A DNA stretch of 64,000 nucleotides from Actinomadura sp. NBRC 104425 (GCF_030269545.1 NZ_BSTN01000026.1:1-64000); one strand, 5' to 3'; positions 55,488 to 64,000 are shown, numbered from the stretch's first letter. The notes: generated from the sequence alone by a model not told the origin. Made by a program: numbers and translations.

Positions 55488-56974
55488 CCGGCCCCGCCCG
55501 GCCTCCGGCGCCGTACGGAGGGCCGTACCGCGCCCCGGGTGCTTACGGGCCTCCCGCGCCTCCGGGGCCGTACCAGATGCCGCCGGGGTACCCGGCCGGA
55601 CGTCCGTATCCGCCGGCGCCCGGCCCGCACGGGCCGTTCTACGGGCAGGCTCCGCCGCCGGTGCGGTTCTCGGAGGGCGTGCACCGGCTGCACTGGGCGA
55701 CCGGGCCGCTGCGGACGTTCGTCATTCTCGCCGTCTACTTCGTGCTGCTGGGCCTGCCGTTGCTGCTGGCCCGGGACGACGACGGCGTCGTCCTCGCCAT
55801 CACCCCCGAGTCGGTGGCGCGGTTCCTCGTCGTCACCATTCCCATGACGGGCATCGCCGTGGGCGTGGGGCTGTGGACGTGGCTGGCCCTGAGGTTCCGC
55901 GTAGACGGCGACGACCTGGTGGTGGAGACGGGGCTGCTGCGCAAACGCACGCGGCGCATCCCGCTGTCGCGCGTCCAGGCCATCGACGTGGTGAGGCCCC
56001 TGGTGACGCGGCTGTTCGCCTTGGCCGAAGTACGCGTGGAGTTGGCCGGGGGCGAGCAGAGCGAAATCGCCCTGCGTTACCTGGGGCGCAACACCGCGCA
56101 GCAGCTGCGCGCCGAACTGCTGGCGCGCGCGGCGGGTCTTCCCGGCCACACGCCCGAAGCGCCGGAACGGCCGTTGTGGCGGGTCTCCGGCGGGGCGCTG
56201 TTCGGGTCGCTGGTGTTGCGGCTGCCCGTCCTGGGCACGGCCCTGCTGCTGCTCCTGTCGCTGGTGTTGCTTGTGCTGTACGCGGAGCTGGGCATGCTGG
56301 CCGTGGCCATTCCGGCGCTGCTCGGCCTGGTGCGCGCCGTGGTCGCGCCCCTGGTGATGTACAGCGCCTTCACCGTGGCGACGTCCCCGGACGGGATACG
56401 GCTGCGGTACGGCCTTCTGGAGACCCGCATGCAGACCGTCCCTCCGGGGCGGGTGCAGGCCATCAGCATCGTGGAGCCGTCCCTTTGGCGGTCCTTCGGG
56501 TGGGCGCGGCTCGACGTGACCGTGGCCGGGTACGCGGGGGAGCGCCAAGCGCTGTCGTCCGTGCTGCTGCCCGTGGCGCCCCGGCAGGTGGCGGTGCACC
56601 TGGTGGCGCAGGTGTTCCCGGGGGCGAACGTGGACGCCGTTCAGTTGCTGCCCGCCTCGTCCAAGGGCCTCGCGGGCGGAACGGCCGGCGCCGGCACCGA
56701 CGACCACGTGTTCGTGACCCGGCACGGCTTCCTCTGCCGCCGCACGGACGTGATCGCTCACGCGCGGGCGCAGAGCGTGCGGCTGACGGTGAATCCGCTG
56801 CAGCGCCTGCTGGGGCTGGCCACCGTCCACATCGACGCGCCGCCGGGCCCGGTGCGGGTCGCGGCGGCCGACCGCGACCTCGGCGAGGCCCGCGCCATCG
56901 TCGAGTCGACGGCACGGCGCGCCCAGGCCGCGCGGGCCGTCGACGGAGACCCCGGCCGCTGGGCCGCCCGCTGA
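55484..56974 (+). CDS. Bacterial PH-domain membrane protein (YdbT-like)
   Basis: This 496-residue partner starts at TTG 55484, overlapping the upstream stop. After a 60-residue Pro/Gly/Tyr-rich start it has two helices, a bPH2 domain (ETGLLRKRTRRIPLSRVQAI, then VVRPLVTRLFALAEVRVELAG), two more helices, a second domain (LRYGLLETRMQTVPPGRVQA) and a third near the C-terminus (ARAQSVRLTVNPLQRLLGLA). Each has the RVQ(A/S) signature. Its function is unknown; both proteins should form a membrane complex. Confidence 0.87.
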   Translation: MTGPARPPAPYGGPYRAPGAYGPPAPPGPYQMPPGYPAGRPYPPAPGPHGPFYGQAPPPVRFSEGVHRLHWATGPLRTFVILAVYFVLLGLPLLLARDDDGVVLAITPESVARFLVVTIPMTGIAVGVGLWTWLALRFRVDGDDLVVETGLLRKRTRRIPLSRVQAIDVVRPLVTRLFALAEVRVELAGGEQSEIALRYLGRNTAQQLRAELLARAAGLPGHTPEAPERPLWRVSGGALFGSLVLRLPVLGTALLLLLSLVLLVLYAELGMLAVAIPALLGLVRAVVAPLVMYSAFTVATSPDGIRLRYGLLETRMQTVPPGRVQAISIVEPSLWRSFGWARLDVTVAGYAGERQALSSVLLPVAPRQVAVHLVAQVFPGANVDAVQLLPASSKGLAGGTAGAGTDDHVFVTRHGFLCRRTDVIAHARAQSVRLTVNPLQRLLGLATVHIDAPPGPVRVAAADRDLGEARAIVESTARRAQAARAVDGDPGRWAAR

Positions 56975-57173
56975 CCCGGTGCCGGGCCCGCGCAGGTGCT
57001 GAGGAGCCGGCTTGTGCTCGGCGTACAGCCCGGCCTCGATGCGCTTGGCCGGCTCCACCCTGCCCGGCGCCGGGCGCAGTCGGCCGAGCAGCGCGCCCGG
57101 GGCGCCGCGCGGGTGGCGGTGGCGTCCCCTGCGACAGTGGGGTTTATGCAGATTGAGGCTTAGAGTCCGGTGT

Positions 57174-58412
57174 ATGAGCCTCCGGGGTATGAGCGAAGCC
57201 TCCGCGGCGGAGCGGGAGTACGATCCGTGGTCGCCCGAGTTCGTGGCGGACCCGTATCCGGTGTACGCGCGGCTGCGCGCCGAGCGGCCCGTCTTCTACC
57301 ACGAGCCCACGGACCAGTGGGTGGTCACCCGGCACGCGGACGTGGACGCGCTGCTGCGCGACCGGCGTCTCGGCCGGTCCTACCTGCACGTCGCCACGCA
57401 CGAGGAGTTCGGCCGCGAGCCCGAGCCGGAGTTCCTCAAGCCGTTCTGGGACCTGATCCGCGCCGGGATGCTGGACGTGGAGCCGCCCGTGCACACCAGG
57501 CTCCGGCGGCTGGTGTCCAAGGCGTTCACCGCGCGGATGGTGGAGGGGCTGCGGCCCATGATCCGCGGGCTGGCCGAGGAGCTGGCCGGGGCGCTGGCCG
57601 CCGAGGGCGGCGGCGACCTGCTGGCCGAGGTCGCCGAGCCGCTGCCGGTCACCGTGATCGCCGAGATGCTGGGCGTGCCCGCGTCCGACCGCGGCCTGCT
57701 GCGGCCCTGGTCGGCCGACATCTGCGGGATGTACGAGCTGAACCCGTCGCCGGAGGCGCAGCGCACGGCGGTGCGCGCCGCCGTGGAGTTCTCCGACTAC
57801 CTGCGCGGCCTGGCCCGCCGGCGGCGGGCCGCGCCCCGCGACGACCTGATCAGCGCGCTGGCCCAGGTGGTGGACGAGGGCGACCGGCTCACCGAGGACG
57901 AGCTGGTCGGCACCTGCGTGCTGCTGCTCAACGCCGGGCACGAGGCGACGGTGAACGCCACCGGCAACGCCTGGTGGGCGCTGTTCCGCAACCCCGGTGA
58001 GCTGGAGCGGCTGCGCGCCGACCACTCGCTGGTGCCGTCGGCCGTCGAGGAACTGCTGCGCTACGACACCCCGGCGCCGATGTTCGAGCGGTGGGTGCTG
58101 GAGGACATCCAGGTGGCGGGGGTCGACATTCCGCGCGGCGCGGAGGTGGCGCTGCAGTTCGCCTCCGCCAACCGGGACGAGGCCGTGTTCCCCGAGCCGG
58201 ACCGCCTCGACCTGGGACGCGCCCCCAATCCGCACATCACGTTCGGACTGGGCATCCACTACTGCCTGGGCGCCCCGCTGGGCCGCATCGAGCTGGCCGA
58301 GTCGTTCGGCGCGCTGCTGCGGCTCGCCCCGCGCATGCGGCTGGTGGACGAGCCCGAGTGGAAGCCCGGGTTCGTCCTGCGCGGCCTGCGGGCGCTGAAC
58401 GTGGAAATCTAA
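57174..58412 (+). CDS. Cytochrome P450
   Basis: The 412-residue soluble bacterial P450 has the I-helix AGHEAT, the ExxR motif (EELLR, then the PERF-like region) and the haem loop FGLGIHYCLGAPLGR with ligand Cys364. It oxidises an unknown substrate and needs a ferredoxin and reductase encoded elsewhere. TAGAGT (57161-57166) lies seven bases before ATG 57174, so the mRNA may be leaderless; ATG 57189 is in frame. It is convergent with the MidA-like gene, 13 bp apart. No biosynthetic partner is near. Confidence 0.94.
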   Translation: MSLRGMSEASAAEREYDPWSPEFVADPYPVYARLRAERPVFYHEPTDQWVVTRHADVDALLRDRRLGRSYLHVATHEEFGREPEPEFLKPFWDLIRAGMLDVEPPVHTRLRRLVSKAFTARMVEGLRPMIRGLAEELAGALAAEGGGDLLAEVAEPLPVTVIAEMLGVPASDRGLLRPWSADICGMYELNPSPEAQRTAVRAAVEFSDYLRGLARRRRAAPRDDLISALAQVVDEGDRLTEDELVGTCVLLLNAGHEATVNATGNAWWALFRNPGELERLRADHSLVPSAVEELLRYDTPAPMFERWVLEDIQVAGVDIPRGAEVALQFASANRDEAVFPEPDRLDLGRAPNPHITFGLGIHYCLGAPLGRIELAESFGALLRLAPRMRLVDEPEWKPGFVLRGLRALNVEI

Positions 58413-58425
58413 AAAGCGTCGAGGT

Positions 58426-59442
58426 TCAGACGGCCGCCCGCGCGGCCAGGGACGCCGGCATGTCGATGCCCACGGTCTGCGCGAGCCACCCGAAGCTCCC
58501 CAGCCCGTCGGGGTCGATCAGCTCGGCGTCCTCGCCGGCCGCGCACAGGGCCGCGACGTACGCCCGGGGGGCGCTGCGCGCCATCTCCACAGGGGGACGC
58601 TCGCCGGTCAGGCCGAGGGCGCGCAGGGCTTCGCGCTGGGTGGTCAGCAACGAGGCGGTCGCCCCGGCCTCCTCCCCGGCCGTCGTGCACGCGTCCAGCG
58701 CCACGTGGGCCGTGATGTCGCACGAACCGTCGGGCACGGCGGGGACGGCCGCGCCGTCGCGGTAGCCGGTCAGCGTCCCGTAGACGGGACGGGACGCGCG
58801 GGTGTGGGAGTAGTCGACGGCCACGGCCAGGCCACGGCGCAGCCGTCCGATGACCGAGGCCCACGCGGTGCAGCGCGGATGGCCCACCTCCGCGCGGTCG
58901 CCGGGCTCGCGCAGCGGCCACCACCGCGCCAGCCAGCGGCGGTCCTCGGCGGACGGCTCCGGGCCGGGGCGCTCCTCGCCGGTGGCGGGGTCCACCAGCA
59001 CGGTGCGCGGCCCGGCGGCGGTCTGCTCGACCACGTCGAGCGGCACGTTGTCCAGCCACTCGTTGGCGATGACCATGCCGGTGACGGCGTCCGGCAGGTC
59101 GTCGCGCCAGCAGATCCGGTCGGGCAGGCCGGGCGGGCGCGGCGCGATCTCCACGGCGGTGGGCGCCAGCCGCGCGCCGAGGCCGGGGTCGACGGCGTCG
59201 AGGATGCCCGCCAGCAGCCGGCCGGATCCGGCGCCCACGTCGACCAGGTCGACGCGGGGCGGATGGCCCAGCGCGGCGTCCACCTCGCCCAGCAGCCGGG
59301 CCATGGCCTCGGCGAACCGGGGCGAGGCGTGCACGGAGGTGCGGAAATGGTCCCCGGGGTTCTCCCCGCGCCGGTAGAACCCGTCCCGCCCGTACAGCGC
59401 CTGCTCCATCGCCGTGCGCCACGTCACCCACACCGCCGCCAC
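58426..59442 (-). CDS. SAM-dependent methyltransferase, MidA (DUF185) family
   Basis: The 338-residue protein contains YGRDGFYRRGENPGDHFRTS, the SAM site LVDVGAGSGRLLAGILDAVD, and NEWLDNVPLDVVE, which match the MidA/NDUFAF7 family. In eukaryotes NDUFAF7 methylates an arginine of complex I subunit NDUFS2, the NuoD homologue. Since an unlinked nuoD lies about 4 kb away, this may be meaningful, but it is inference only. GTG 59442 or ATG 59409 may be the start. Confidence 0.85.
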   Translation of the reverse strand: MAAVWVTWRTAMEQALYGRDGFYRRGENPGDHFRTSVHASPRFAEAMARLLGEVDAALGHPPRVDLVDVGAGSGRLLAGILDAVDPGLGARLAPTAVEIAPRPPGLPDRICWRDDLPDAVTGMVIANEWLDNVPLDVVEQTAAGPRTVLVDPATGEERPGPEPSAEDRRWLARWWPLREPGDRAEVGHPRCTAWASVIGRLRRGLAVAVDYSHTRASRPVYGTLTGYRDGAAVPAVPDGSCDITAHVALDACTTAGEEAGATASLLTTQREALRALGLTGERPPVEMARSAPRAYVAALCAAGEDAELIDPDGLGSFGWLAQTVGIDMPASLAARAAV

Positions 59443-59588
59443 ACCTTGACGTTACCGGCTGGCGGCGCGCCGCGAGCGGAGGACGGCGGCCGCCGGACGC
59501 GCCCGCCGACGAGGTTCCTCCCCCAGGGGTAGGCGGGTCCGACCGCAGGCTGATCCCGGGTGACGTGCGCGTGCCTAGGGTGGACGGC

Positions 59589-60794
59589 ATGGTCGGCGGA
59601 GCCTGGGATTGGGTGCGGCGCAAACGCCCCCTCGTGGACTGCTTCTTCGCCTCGCCGTTACTGCTGATGACGGTCCCCGGGATCTACGGCGGGAGGGGCG
59701 GCATCGGCCCCTGGGAGGGCGCGGCGCTGATCGCGGGGCTGCTCGGTCCGATGGCGCTGCGCCGCACGCTTCCGCGCACGACGTTCGCCGCGGTGGCGCT
59801 GGTGTCGTTCGTGCAGTGGGCGGCGGGCCTGAACGTCGTCCCGGCGAACGCCGCGGTGCTGATGGGGCTGTACACCGTCGCGGCGGGGCCGTCGTTCCGG
59901 TGGGGGCTGGCCGCGCTGGCCGTGACGGTGGTGGGCGCGGCGATGGCGGCGGCGCGGTACATCAGCGACGGCGACCAGTTCAGGTACGCCTTCCTGATGC
60001 TGGCGGGCATGGCGCTGGGGGTGTGGCTGCTGGGGCTGCACATGCGCACGCGCCGCCAGTACCTGCGGTCCCTGGAGGAGCGGGCCGAGCGGCTGGAACG
60101 CGAGCGCGAGACCGAGGTGCGGATCGCCATGGCCGCCGAGCGGGCCCGCATCGCGCGCGAGCTGCACGACGTGGTGGCGCACAACGTCAGCGTGATCGTC
60201 GTGCAGGCGGACGGCGCCTGGTACGCCATGGAGGGCGATCCGGCCCGGGCGCGGCGCGCGCTGGAGGCGATCTCGACGACGGGGCGGCAGGCGCTGACCG
60301 AGATGCGGCGGCTGCTGGGCGTGCTGCGCGAGGGCGGCGAGGCGGAGCCGTCCCAGGCGGCCGCGCCGGAGCCGCCCGAGGGCGCGTACGCGCCGCAGCC
60401 CGGAGTGGACCAGCTCGGCGACCTGGTGGAGAAGGTGCGCGCGGCCGGGCTGCCGGTGGAGTTCGACAGCGAGGGGACGCCACCGGAGATGTCGCAGGGG
60501 CGGGAGCTGACCGTCTTCCGGATCGTCCAGGAGGCGCTGACCAATACCCTCAAGCACGGCGGACCGCACGCCACCGCCCGGGTCCGGCTCCGCTACGGCG
60601 CCGATGCGCTGGAGATCGAGGTGACCGACGACGGGCGCGGCGCCGCGGCGGCCGACGACGGCCGCGGGCACGGCCTGGCCGGGATGCGCGAGCGCGTTGC
60701 GGTGTACGGGGGGCACGTGCGCGCCGGTCCGCGGCCGGGCGGCGGTTTCGAGGTGGTCGCGAAGATCCCGTTGCGCGAGGAGGTCAGGACGTGA
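59589..60794 (+). CDS. Sensor histidine kinase (HPK7 / NarL type)
   Basis: The 401-residue kinase has six or so membrane helices without a large outside domain, a coiled coil (RSLEERAERLERERETEVRI, residues about 160-180), then the HisKA_3 site ARELHDVVAHNVSVI with His193. The ATP domain shows EALTNTLKHG (N box), DDGRG and GHGLAGMRERV. TAGGGT (59576-59581) seven bases before ATG 59589 suggests a leaderless mRNA. It overlaps its regulator by GTGA. Confidence 0.93.
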   Translation: MVGGAWDWVRRKRPLVDCFFASPLLLMTVPGIYGGRGGIGPWEGAALIAGLLGPMALRRTLPRTTFAAVALVSFVQWAAGLNVVPANAAVLMGLYTVAAGPSFRWGLAALAVTVVGAAMAAARYISDGDQFRYAFLMLAGMALGVWLLGLHMRTRRQYLRSLEERAERLERERETEVRIAMAAERARIARELHDVVAHNVSVIVVQADGAWYAMEGDPARARRALEAISTTGRQALTEMRRLLGVLREGGEAEPSQAAAPEPPEGAYAPQPGVDQLGDLVEKVRAAGLPVEFDSEGTPPEMSQGRELTVFRIVQEALTNTLKHGGPHATARVRLRYGADALEIEVTDDGRGAAAADDGRGHGLAGMRERVAVYGGHVRAGPRPGGGFEVVAKIPLREEVRT

Positions 60795-61516
60795 GCGAGC
60801 CGCGGTGGGCCGACAGCGCGCCCGACGGCGAGCGGCCGGTGCGAGTGCTGCTGGTGGACGACCAGGAGCTGGTGCGGGCAGGCTTCACGATGGTGCTGGA
60901 CGCCCAGCCCGACATCGAGGTCGTCGGGGAGGCCGGGGACGGCGCGCAGGCCCTGGAGCGGCTGCGGTCCACGCGCGCCGACGTGGTGCTCATGGACGTG
61001 CGGATGCCGCGCATGGACGGCATCGAGGCGACCCGTCGGATCGTGTCCGGCGCGTATCCGGGCCCGCCCAAGGTGATCATCCTGACCACGTTCGACCTCG
61101 ACGAGTACGCGTTCGCCGCGATCAAGGCGGGGGCCGGGGGGTTCCTGCTCAAGGACGCCGGGCCGGCGCAGCTGGTCGAGGCGATCCGGGCGGTGCACTC
61201 GGGCGACGCGGTGGTGGCGCCCAGCACGACCCGGCGGCTGCTGGACCGGTTCGCCGTGCACCTGCCGGACGCCGAGCGCAAGGCGGTGGGGGCGCTGGAC
61301 GCGCTGACCGAGCGCGAACGCGAGGTGCTGCTGCTGGTGGCGCGCGGGCTGTCCAACGCCGAGATCGCCGGGCGGCTGTACGTGTCGGAGGCGACCGTCA
61401 AGACGCATATGGGGCGGATCCTGACCAAACTGGGGCTGCGGGACCGGGTCCAGGCGGTGGTGTTCGCGTACGAGACGGGGCTGGTCAAAAGCGGGCAGAA
61501 CACTCACGGTGAGTAA
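60791..61516 (+). CDS. Response regulator, NarL/FixJ family
   Basis: The 241-residue protein has a receiver domain (VLLVDDQELVRAGF; phospho-acceptor Asp69 in VVLMDVRMPRMDG; Lys in FLLKD) and a LuxR-type DNA-binding domain (LTEREREVLLLVARGLSNAE with YVSEATVKTHMGRIL). GTG 60791 overlaps the kinase stop. The targets are unknown; the chaplin gene just downstream and the kinase itself are candidates. Confidence 0.95.
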   Translation: MSEPRWADSAPDGERPVRVLLVDDQELVRAGFTMVLDAQPDIEVVGEAGDGAQALERLRSTRADVVLMDVRMPRMDGIEATRRIVSGAYPGPPKVIILTTFDLDEYAFAAIKAGAGGFLLKDAGPAQLVEAIRAVHSGDAVVAPSTTRRLLDRFAVHLPDAERKAVGALDALTEREREVLLLVARGLSNAEIAGRLYVSEATVKTHMGRILTKLGLRDRVQAVVFAYETGLVKSGQNTHGE

Positions 61517-61656
61517 TGAAACCATTGCGCTGAGGTGACTTTTTGTGCCCCAAGTTGCCGAACGCTTTTCATTACCGGTGAGTAGCTGAGTAACTATCGA
61601 TGGTTACCTCACCGAGGTGACGCGCCATGCGAGTGGCGGGGCCCGTCCGGGCCCCG
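61508..61656. promoter_or_regulatory. Repeat-rich leader of the short chaplin gene
   Basis: GGTGAGTA occurs at about 61508 and 61577, and GAGGTGAC at about 61534 and 61614. CGGTGAG (61576-61582) is complementary to CTCACCG (61608-61614), and GTAAC/GTTAC lies between. ACTCAC-G-GTGAGT forms a small palindrome at the regulator stop. A strong hairpin CGGGGCCC-GTCC-GGGCCCCG (61637-61656) follows, 12 bp before the AGGAGG-like ribosome site. These look like binding sites plus an RNA leader structure. Confidence 0.5.
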
Positions 61657-61675
61657 ACAAATCGGGAGGATTCAC

Positions 61676-61936
61676 GTGCTCAAGAAGCTCGCCGCCACCG
61701 GCGTCCTCGGCTTCGCCGTCTCCGGTGCCGCCCTGATGGCCGCGGCGCCCGCCAACGCCGACATCGTCACCAGCGGCGCCGGCGGGGTGCTCTCCGGCAA
61801 CCAGATCCCCGTCACGGTCAACGTGCCGGTCAACGTCTGCGGCAACTCCACGCAGGTGATCAACGTCATCGGCTTCGCCGGCGCCAAGTGCAAGGGCGGC
61901 GCCGCGGTGGTCTACCCCCGGCGGCACGGCTACTGA
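61676..61936 (+). CDS. Short chaplin
   Basis: The 86-residue protein has a signal peptide (MLKKLAATGVLGFAVSGAAL, ending near APANA) and a single chaplin domain with two cysteines: SGNQIPVTVNVPVNVCGNST, then QVINVIGFAGAKCKGG. Short chaplins assemble into amyloid-like films on aerial hyphae and spores. GTG 61676 follows GGGAGGA. It shares SGAGGVLSGNQ and CKGGA with the repeats of the large chaplin at 2966. Confidence 0.93.
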   Translation: MLKKLAATGVLGFAVSGAALMAAAPANADIVTSGAGGVLSGNQIPVTVNVPVNVCGNSTQVINVIGFAGAKCKGGAAVVYPRRHGY

Positions 61937-62236
61937 TCCGCCGCCACTGATCCGCCGCCGCTGATCGGCACGGCGCAGACCCGGGGGCGCCGCCGCTGAT
62001 CGGCGCACGGCAGGCGATGAGAGCGCCGGAGACCGCGAACTGGTCTCCGGCGCTCTGTCGTGTGCGCGGTGGGCGTCAGGTCGGCTCGCCGGGGGACGGG
62101 GCCGTACGACTCAGGTCGTATGCGGCGCCGCGCGGTAGCCCAGGCGCCGACACCGATCGTGGCCGCGCGGTCGATGGCGAGGCGGCGCCGGATTCCTAGC
62201 GTGGAGCACGTTGTCCACGTCCACGAAGGAGCCAGC
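61937..62236. other. Intergenic region between chaplin and ABC transporter
   Basis: It holds a short run of TGATCCGCCGCC-type repeats (about 61936-61998) and a strong terminator (62020-62056). No gene is supported. The promoter of the transporter operon should lie in 62100-62225. Confidence 0.5.
62020..62056 (+). terminator. Terminator after the short chaplin
   Basis: A perfect 15-bp stem (AGAGCGCCGGAGACC at 62020-62034 with its complement at 62042-62056) and 7-base loop GCGAACT, ending in TGT. Confidence 0.85.
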
Positions 62237-63064
62237 GTGACCAGCACGTTCACCAGCCCCGGCGAAGGGGCGGCCGCGTCCGCCGGGGCCGCCGCGCCGC
62301 CCGCCGTCACCGCCGTCGAGGTGTCCAAGGTGTACGGCAGCGGCGACGCCGCGGTGCACGCGCTGCGCGGGGTCAGCGTCGCGTTCGCCCGCGGCGCGTT
62401 CACCGCGATCATGGGCCCGTCCGGGTCCGGCAAGTCCACCCTCATGCACTGCCTGGCCGGGCTCGACACCGTCAGCGGCGGCCGGGTCATGCTCGGCGAC
62501 ACCCGGCTGACCGGCCTGAAGGACCGGCAGCTGACGCTGCTGCGCCGCGACCGCATCGGGTTCATCTTCCAGGCGTTCAACCTGCTGCCGACCCTCACCG
62601 CCGAGCAGAACATCCGGCTGCCCCTCGAACTGGCCGGACGCAAGGCCGACCAGGCGTGGTTCGACCGCGTCGTCGACGTGGTCGGCCTGCGCGACCGGCT
62701 CGGCCACCGGCCCAATCAGCTGTCGGGCGGCCAGCAGCAGCGGGTCGCGTGCGCCCGCGCCCTCGTCGCACGGCCCGAGGTGATCTTCGCGGACGAGCCC
62801 ACCGGCAACCTGGACTCCCGCGCGGGCGCCGAGGTGCTCGGCTTCCTGCGGGCGTCGGTCCGGGAGATGGGGCAGACGATCGTGATGGTCACCCACGACC
62901 CGGTGGCCGCCTCATACGCCGACCGCGTGGTGTTCCTGCGCGACGGCGAGATCGTCTCGGAGCTCTTCCAGCCGACCCCCGACACCGTGCTCGACCGGCT
63001 CGCCCGCATCACCGGGGGCGCCGGGGAGCCGTCCGCCGGGAACGAGCAGAACCTGGCGGGCTGA
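62237..63064 (+). CDS. ABC transporter ATP-binding protein (MacB/LolD type)
   Basis: The 275-residue ATPase has Walker A GPSGSGKST, the Q-loop FQAFNLLPTLTAEQN, signature LSGGQQQRVACARAL, Walker B VIFADEPTGNLDS and the switch His (VTHDP). The FNLLPTLTAxxN pattern is typical of the MacB/LolD/FtsE group, which powers FtsX-like permeases. GTG 62237 has GAAGGAG five bases upstream. The next gene starts 3 bp after its stop. Confidence 0.95.
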   Translation: MTSTFTSPGEGAAASAGAAAPPAVTAVEVSKVYGSGDAAVHALRGVSVAFARGAFTAIMGPSGSGKSTLMHCLAGLDTVSGGRVMLGDTRLTGLKDRQLTLLRRDRIGFIFQAFNLLPTLTAEQNIRLPLELAGRKADQAWFDRVVDVVGLRDRLGHRPNQLSGGQQQRVACARALVARPEVIFADEPTGNLDSRAGAEVLGFLRASVREMGQTIVMVTHDPVAASYADRVVFLRDGEIVSELFQPTPDTVLDRLARITGGAGEPSAGNEQNLAG

Positions 63065-63067
63065 GCG

Positions 63068-64000
63068 GTGCTGAAGATGACACTGGCGGGCCTGCGCGCC
63101 CGCAAGCTGCGGCTGCTGCTCACCGGCCTGGCCATCATGCTCGGCGTCGGGTTCATCGCCGGGACCTTCGTCCTCACCGACACCATGCAGGCGGGGGTGG
63201 ACGAGAAGTTCGCCCGATCCGCCGACAAGGTCGACCTGGCGGTGCTGCCCGAGAAGGACGGCGGGCAGCTGCCCGCCGCGCTGCTGGACCGCGTCCGCGC
63301 CCTGTCGGGCGTGACCGACGCGCAGGGCACCGTGCGCGGCGACGCCGTGCTCATCGGCCGCGACGGCAGGGCCGTCGGCGACATGCCCACCGTCGGGATC
63401 TCGGTGCCGACCGGACGGCTGCTGCGCTACGCCATCGAACGCGGCAGGCCGCCCGCGGGCCCCACCGAGGCCGTGCTGGATACCGAGACCGCCGACCGGG
63501 AGAGGTTCACCGTCGGCCAGACGATCACCGTGCTGGACCACCGGCGGCGCCCGCACCGCTTCACCCTCGTCGGGCTGGCCGACTTCGGCATCGACCGGGA
63601 GGCGAGCTTGCGCGGCGCGGTCGGCTTCGACGCCGCCACCGCCATGCGCGTCACCGGCAAGCGGGTCTACCAGGAGATCGACATCGCGGGCACCGCCGAC
63701 CGCGCCGCGGTCGCCGCCGTCGCGGGACCCGGCGCCGAGGTGCTGGACAGCGAGCAGTTGGGCGAGCGGCTCGCCGCCCTCGCCGGCGCCGACATGAAGC
63801 TCATCAGGGCCGGTCTGCTGCTCTTCGGGCTGGTGTCGATGCTGGTGTCGGCGCTGGTCATCTACAACACCTTCGCGATCCTCATCACCCAGCGGATGCG
63901 CGAGATGGCGCTACTGCGGTGCGTCGGCGCCACCCGGCGGCAGCTGTTCGGCGGCGTGCTCGCCGAGTCGGCGGTCGTCGGGCTCGTCGGTTCGCTGCTC
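63068..64000 (+). CDS. FtsX/MacB-type ABC permease (partial, runs off the window)
   Basis: From GTG 63068 the frame stays open to the end (311 codons). The N-terminus has one helix (LLLTGLAIMLGVGFIAGTFV), then an outside MacB-periplasmic-like domain, then helix LLLFGLVSMLVSALVIYNTF and the FtsX signature (ILITQRMREMALLRCVGATR). The rest, with further helices, lies beyond the window. With the ATPase it should form an exporter for peptides, lipids or drugs; the substrate is unknown. Confidence 0.9.
   Translation, partial: MLKMTLAGLRARKLRLLLTGLAIMLGVGFIAGTFVLTDTMQAGVDEKFARSADKVDLAVLPEKDGGQLPAALLDRVRALSGVTDAQGTVRGDAVLIGRDGRAVGDMPTVGISVPTGRLLRYAIERGRPPAGPTEAVLDTETADRERFTVGQTITVLDHRRRPHRFTLVGLADFGIDREASLRGAVGFDAATAMRVTGKRVYQEIDIAGTADRAAVAAVAGPGAEVLDSEQLGERLAALAGADMKLIRAGLLLFGLVSMLVSALVIYNTFAILITQRMREMALLRCVGATRRQLFGGVLAESAVVGLVGSLL

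Overview
The window is high-GC actinobacterial chromosome with GTG, TTG and ATG starts and many 1-4 bp overlaps between genes. The chaplin-like surface proteins, the DUF5703, DUF2342 and DUF3180 genes, the membrane-fused thymidylate kinase and the order ppa-dacB-DUF2342-tilS-hpt-ftsH-folE-folP-folB-folK-nuoD2 point to a sporulating, filamentous actinomycete. A member of the Streptosporangiales or Thermomonosporaceae (Actinomadura-like) is my best guess; the genus is inferred.

Region 1 (1-5.3 kb): the tail of a serine recombinase runs into tRNA-Leu(GAG), followed by an M20 peptidase, a secreted protein of unknown function and a 750-residue protein with seven chaplin-like repeats. Region 2 (5.5-7.3 kb) is a scar of fused IS982- and IS5-family remnants. 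Region 3 (7.3-25.1 kb) is mostly housekeeping: topA, a membrane-domain/thymidylate kinase fusion, holB behind a repeated spacer, a secreted subtilase and small secreted protein, a tyrosine phosphatase and fructosamine kinase pair, ricT, a TetR-controlled efflux pump, a secreted lipoprotein peptidase and tRNA-Thr(CGT).

Region 4 (25.1-34.8 kb) is accessory DNA. A decayed tyrosine integrase next to tRNA-Thr is followed by a broken NB-ARC/TPR gene, two related IS200/IS605 elements with TnpB, two overlapping genes for tiny CxxCxGxG zinc-finger proteins, a frameshifted MMPL transporter, a dehydrogenase gene split by the second element exactly inside its YxxxK active-site codons, and a TetR regulator. 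The two insertions allow the empty site, the element ends and a candidate TnpB target motif (CTAC) to be read directly.

Region 5 (35-42 kb) holds a MerR-like regulator translationally coupled to a VIT/VWA protein behind a tandem operator, then an ECF sigma factor with built-in zinc-binding anti-sigma-like and membrane domains next to an NlpC/P60 wall hydrolase. Region 6 (42-57 kb) is the conserved core: pyrophosphatase, PBP4-type carboxypeptidase, DUF2342 metalloprotease, tilS-hpt-ftsH, the folate genes (folE, folP, an NTF2-like gene, folB, folK), a membrane protein, an unlinked nuoD copy and a PH-domain pair. Region 7 (57-64 kb) has a cytochrome P450, a MidA-type methyltransferase, a two-component system, a single-domain chaplin and the start of a MacB/FtsX-type ABC exporter that runs off the window.

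No CRISPR array, rRNA or replication origin was seen. The most unusual items are the TnpB pair with readable insertion sites, the MerR-VIT/VWA cassette, the sigma/anti-sigma/membrane fusion, the paired mini zinc fingers, the multi-chaplin and a 46-bp perfect palindrome.
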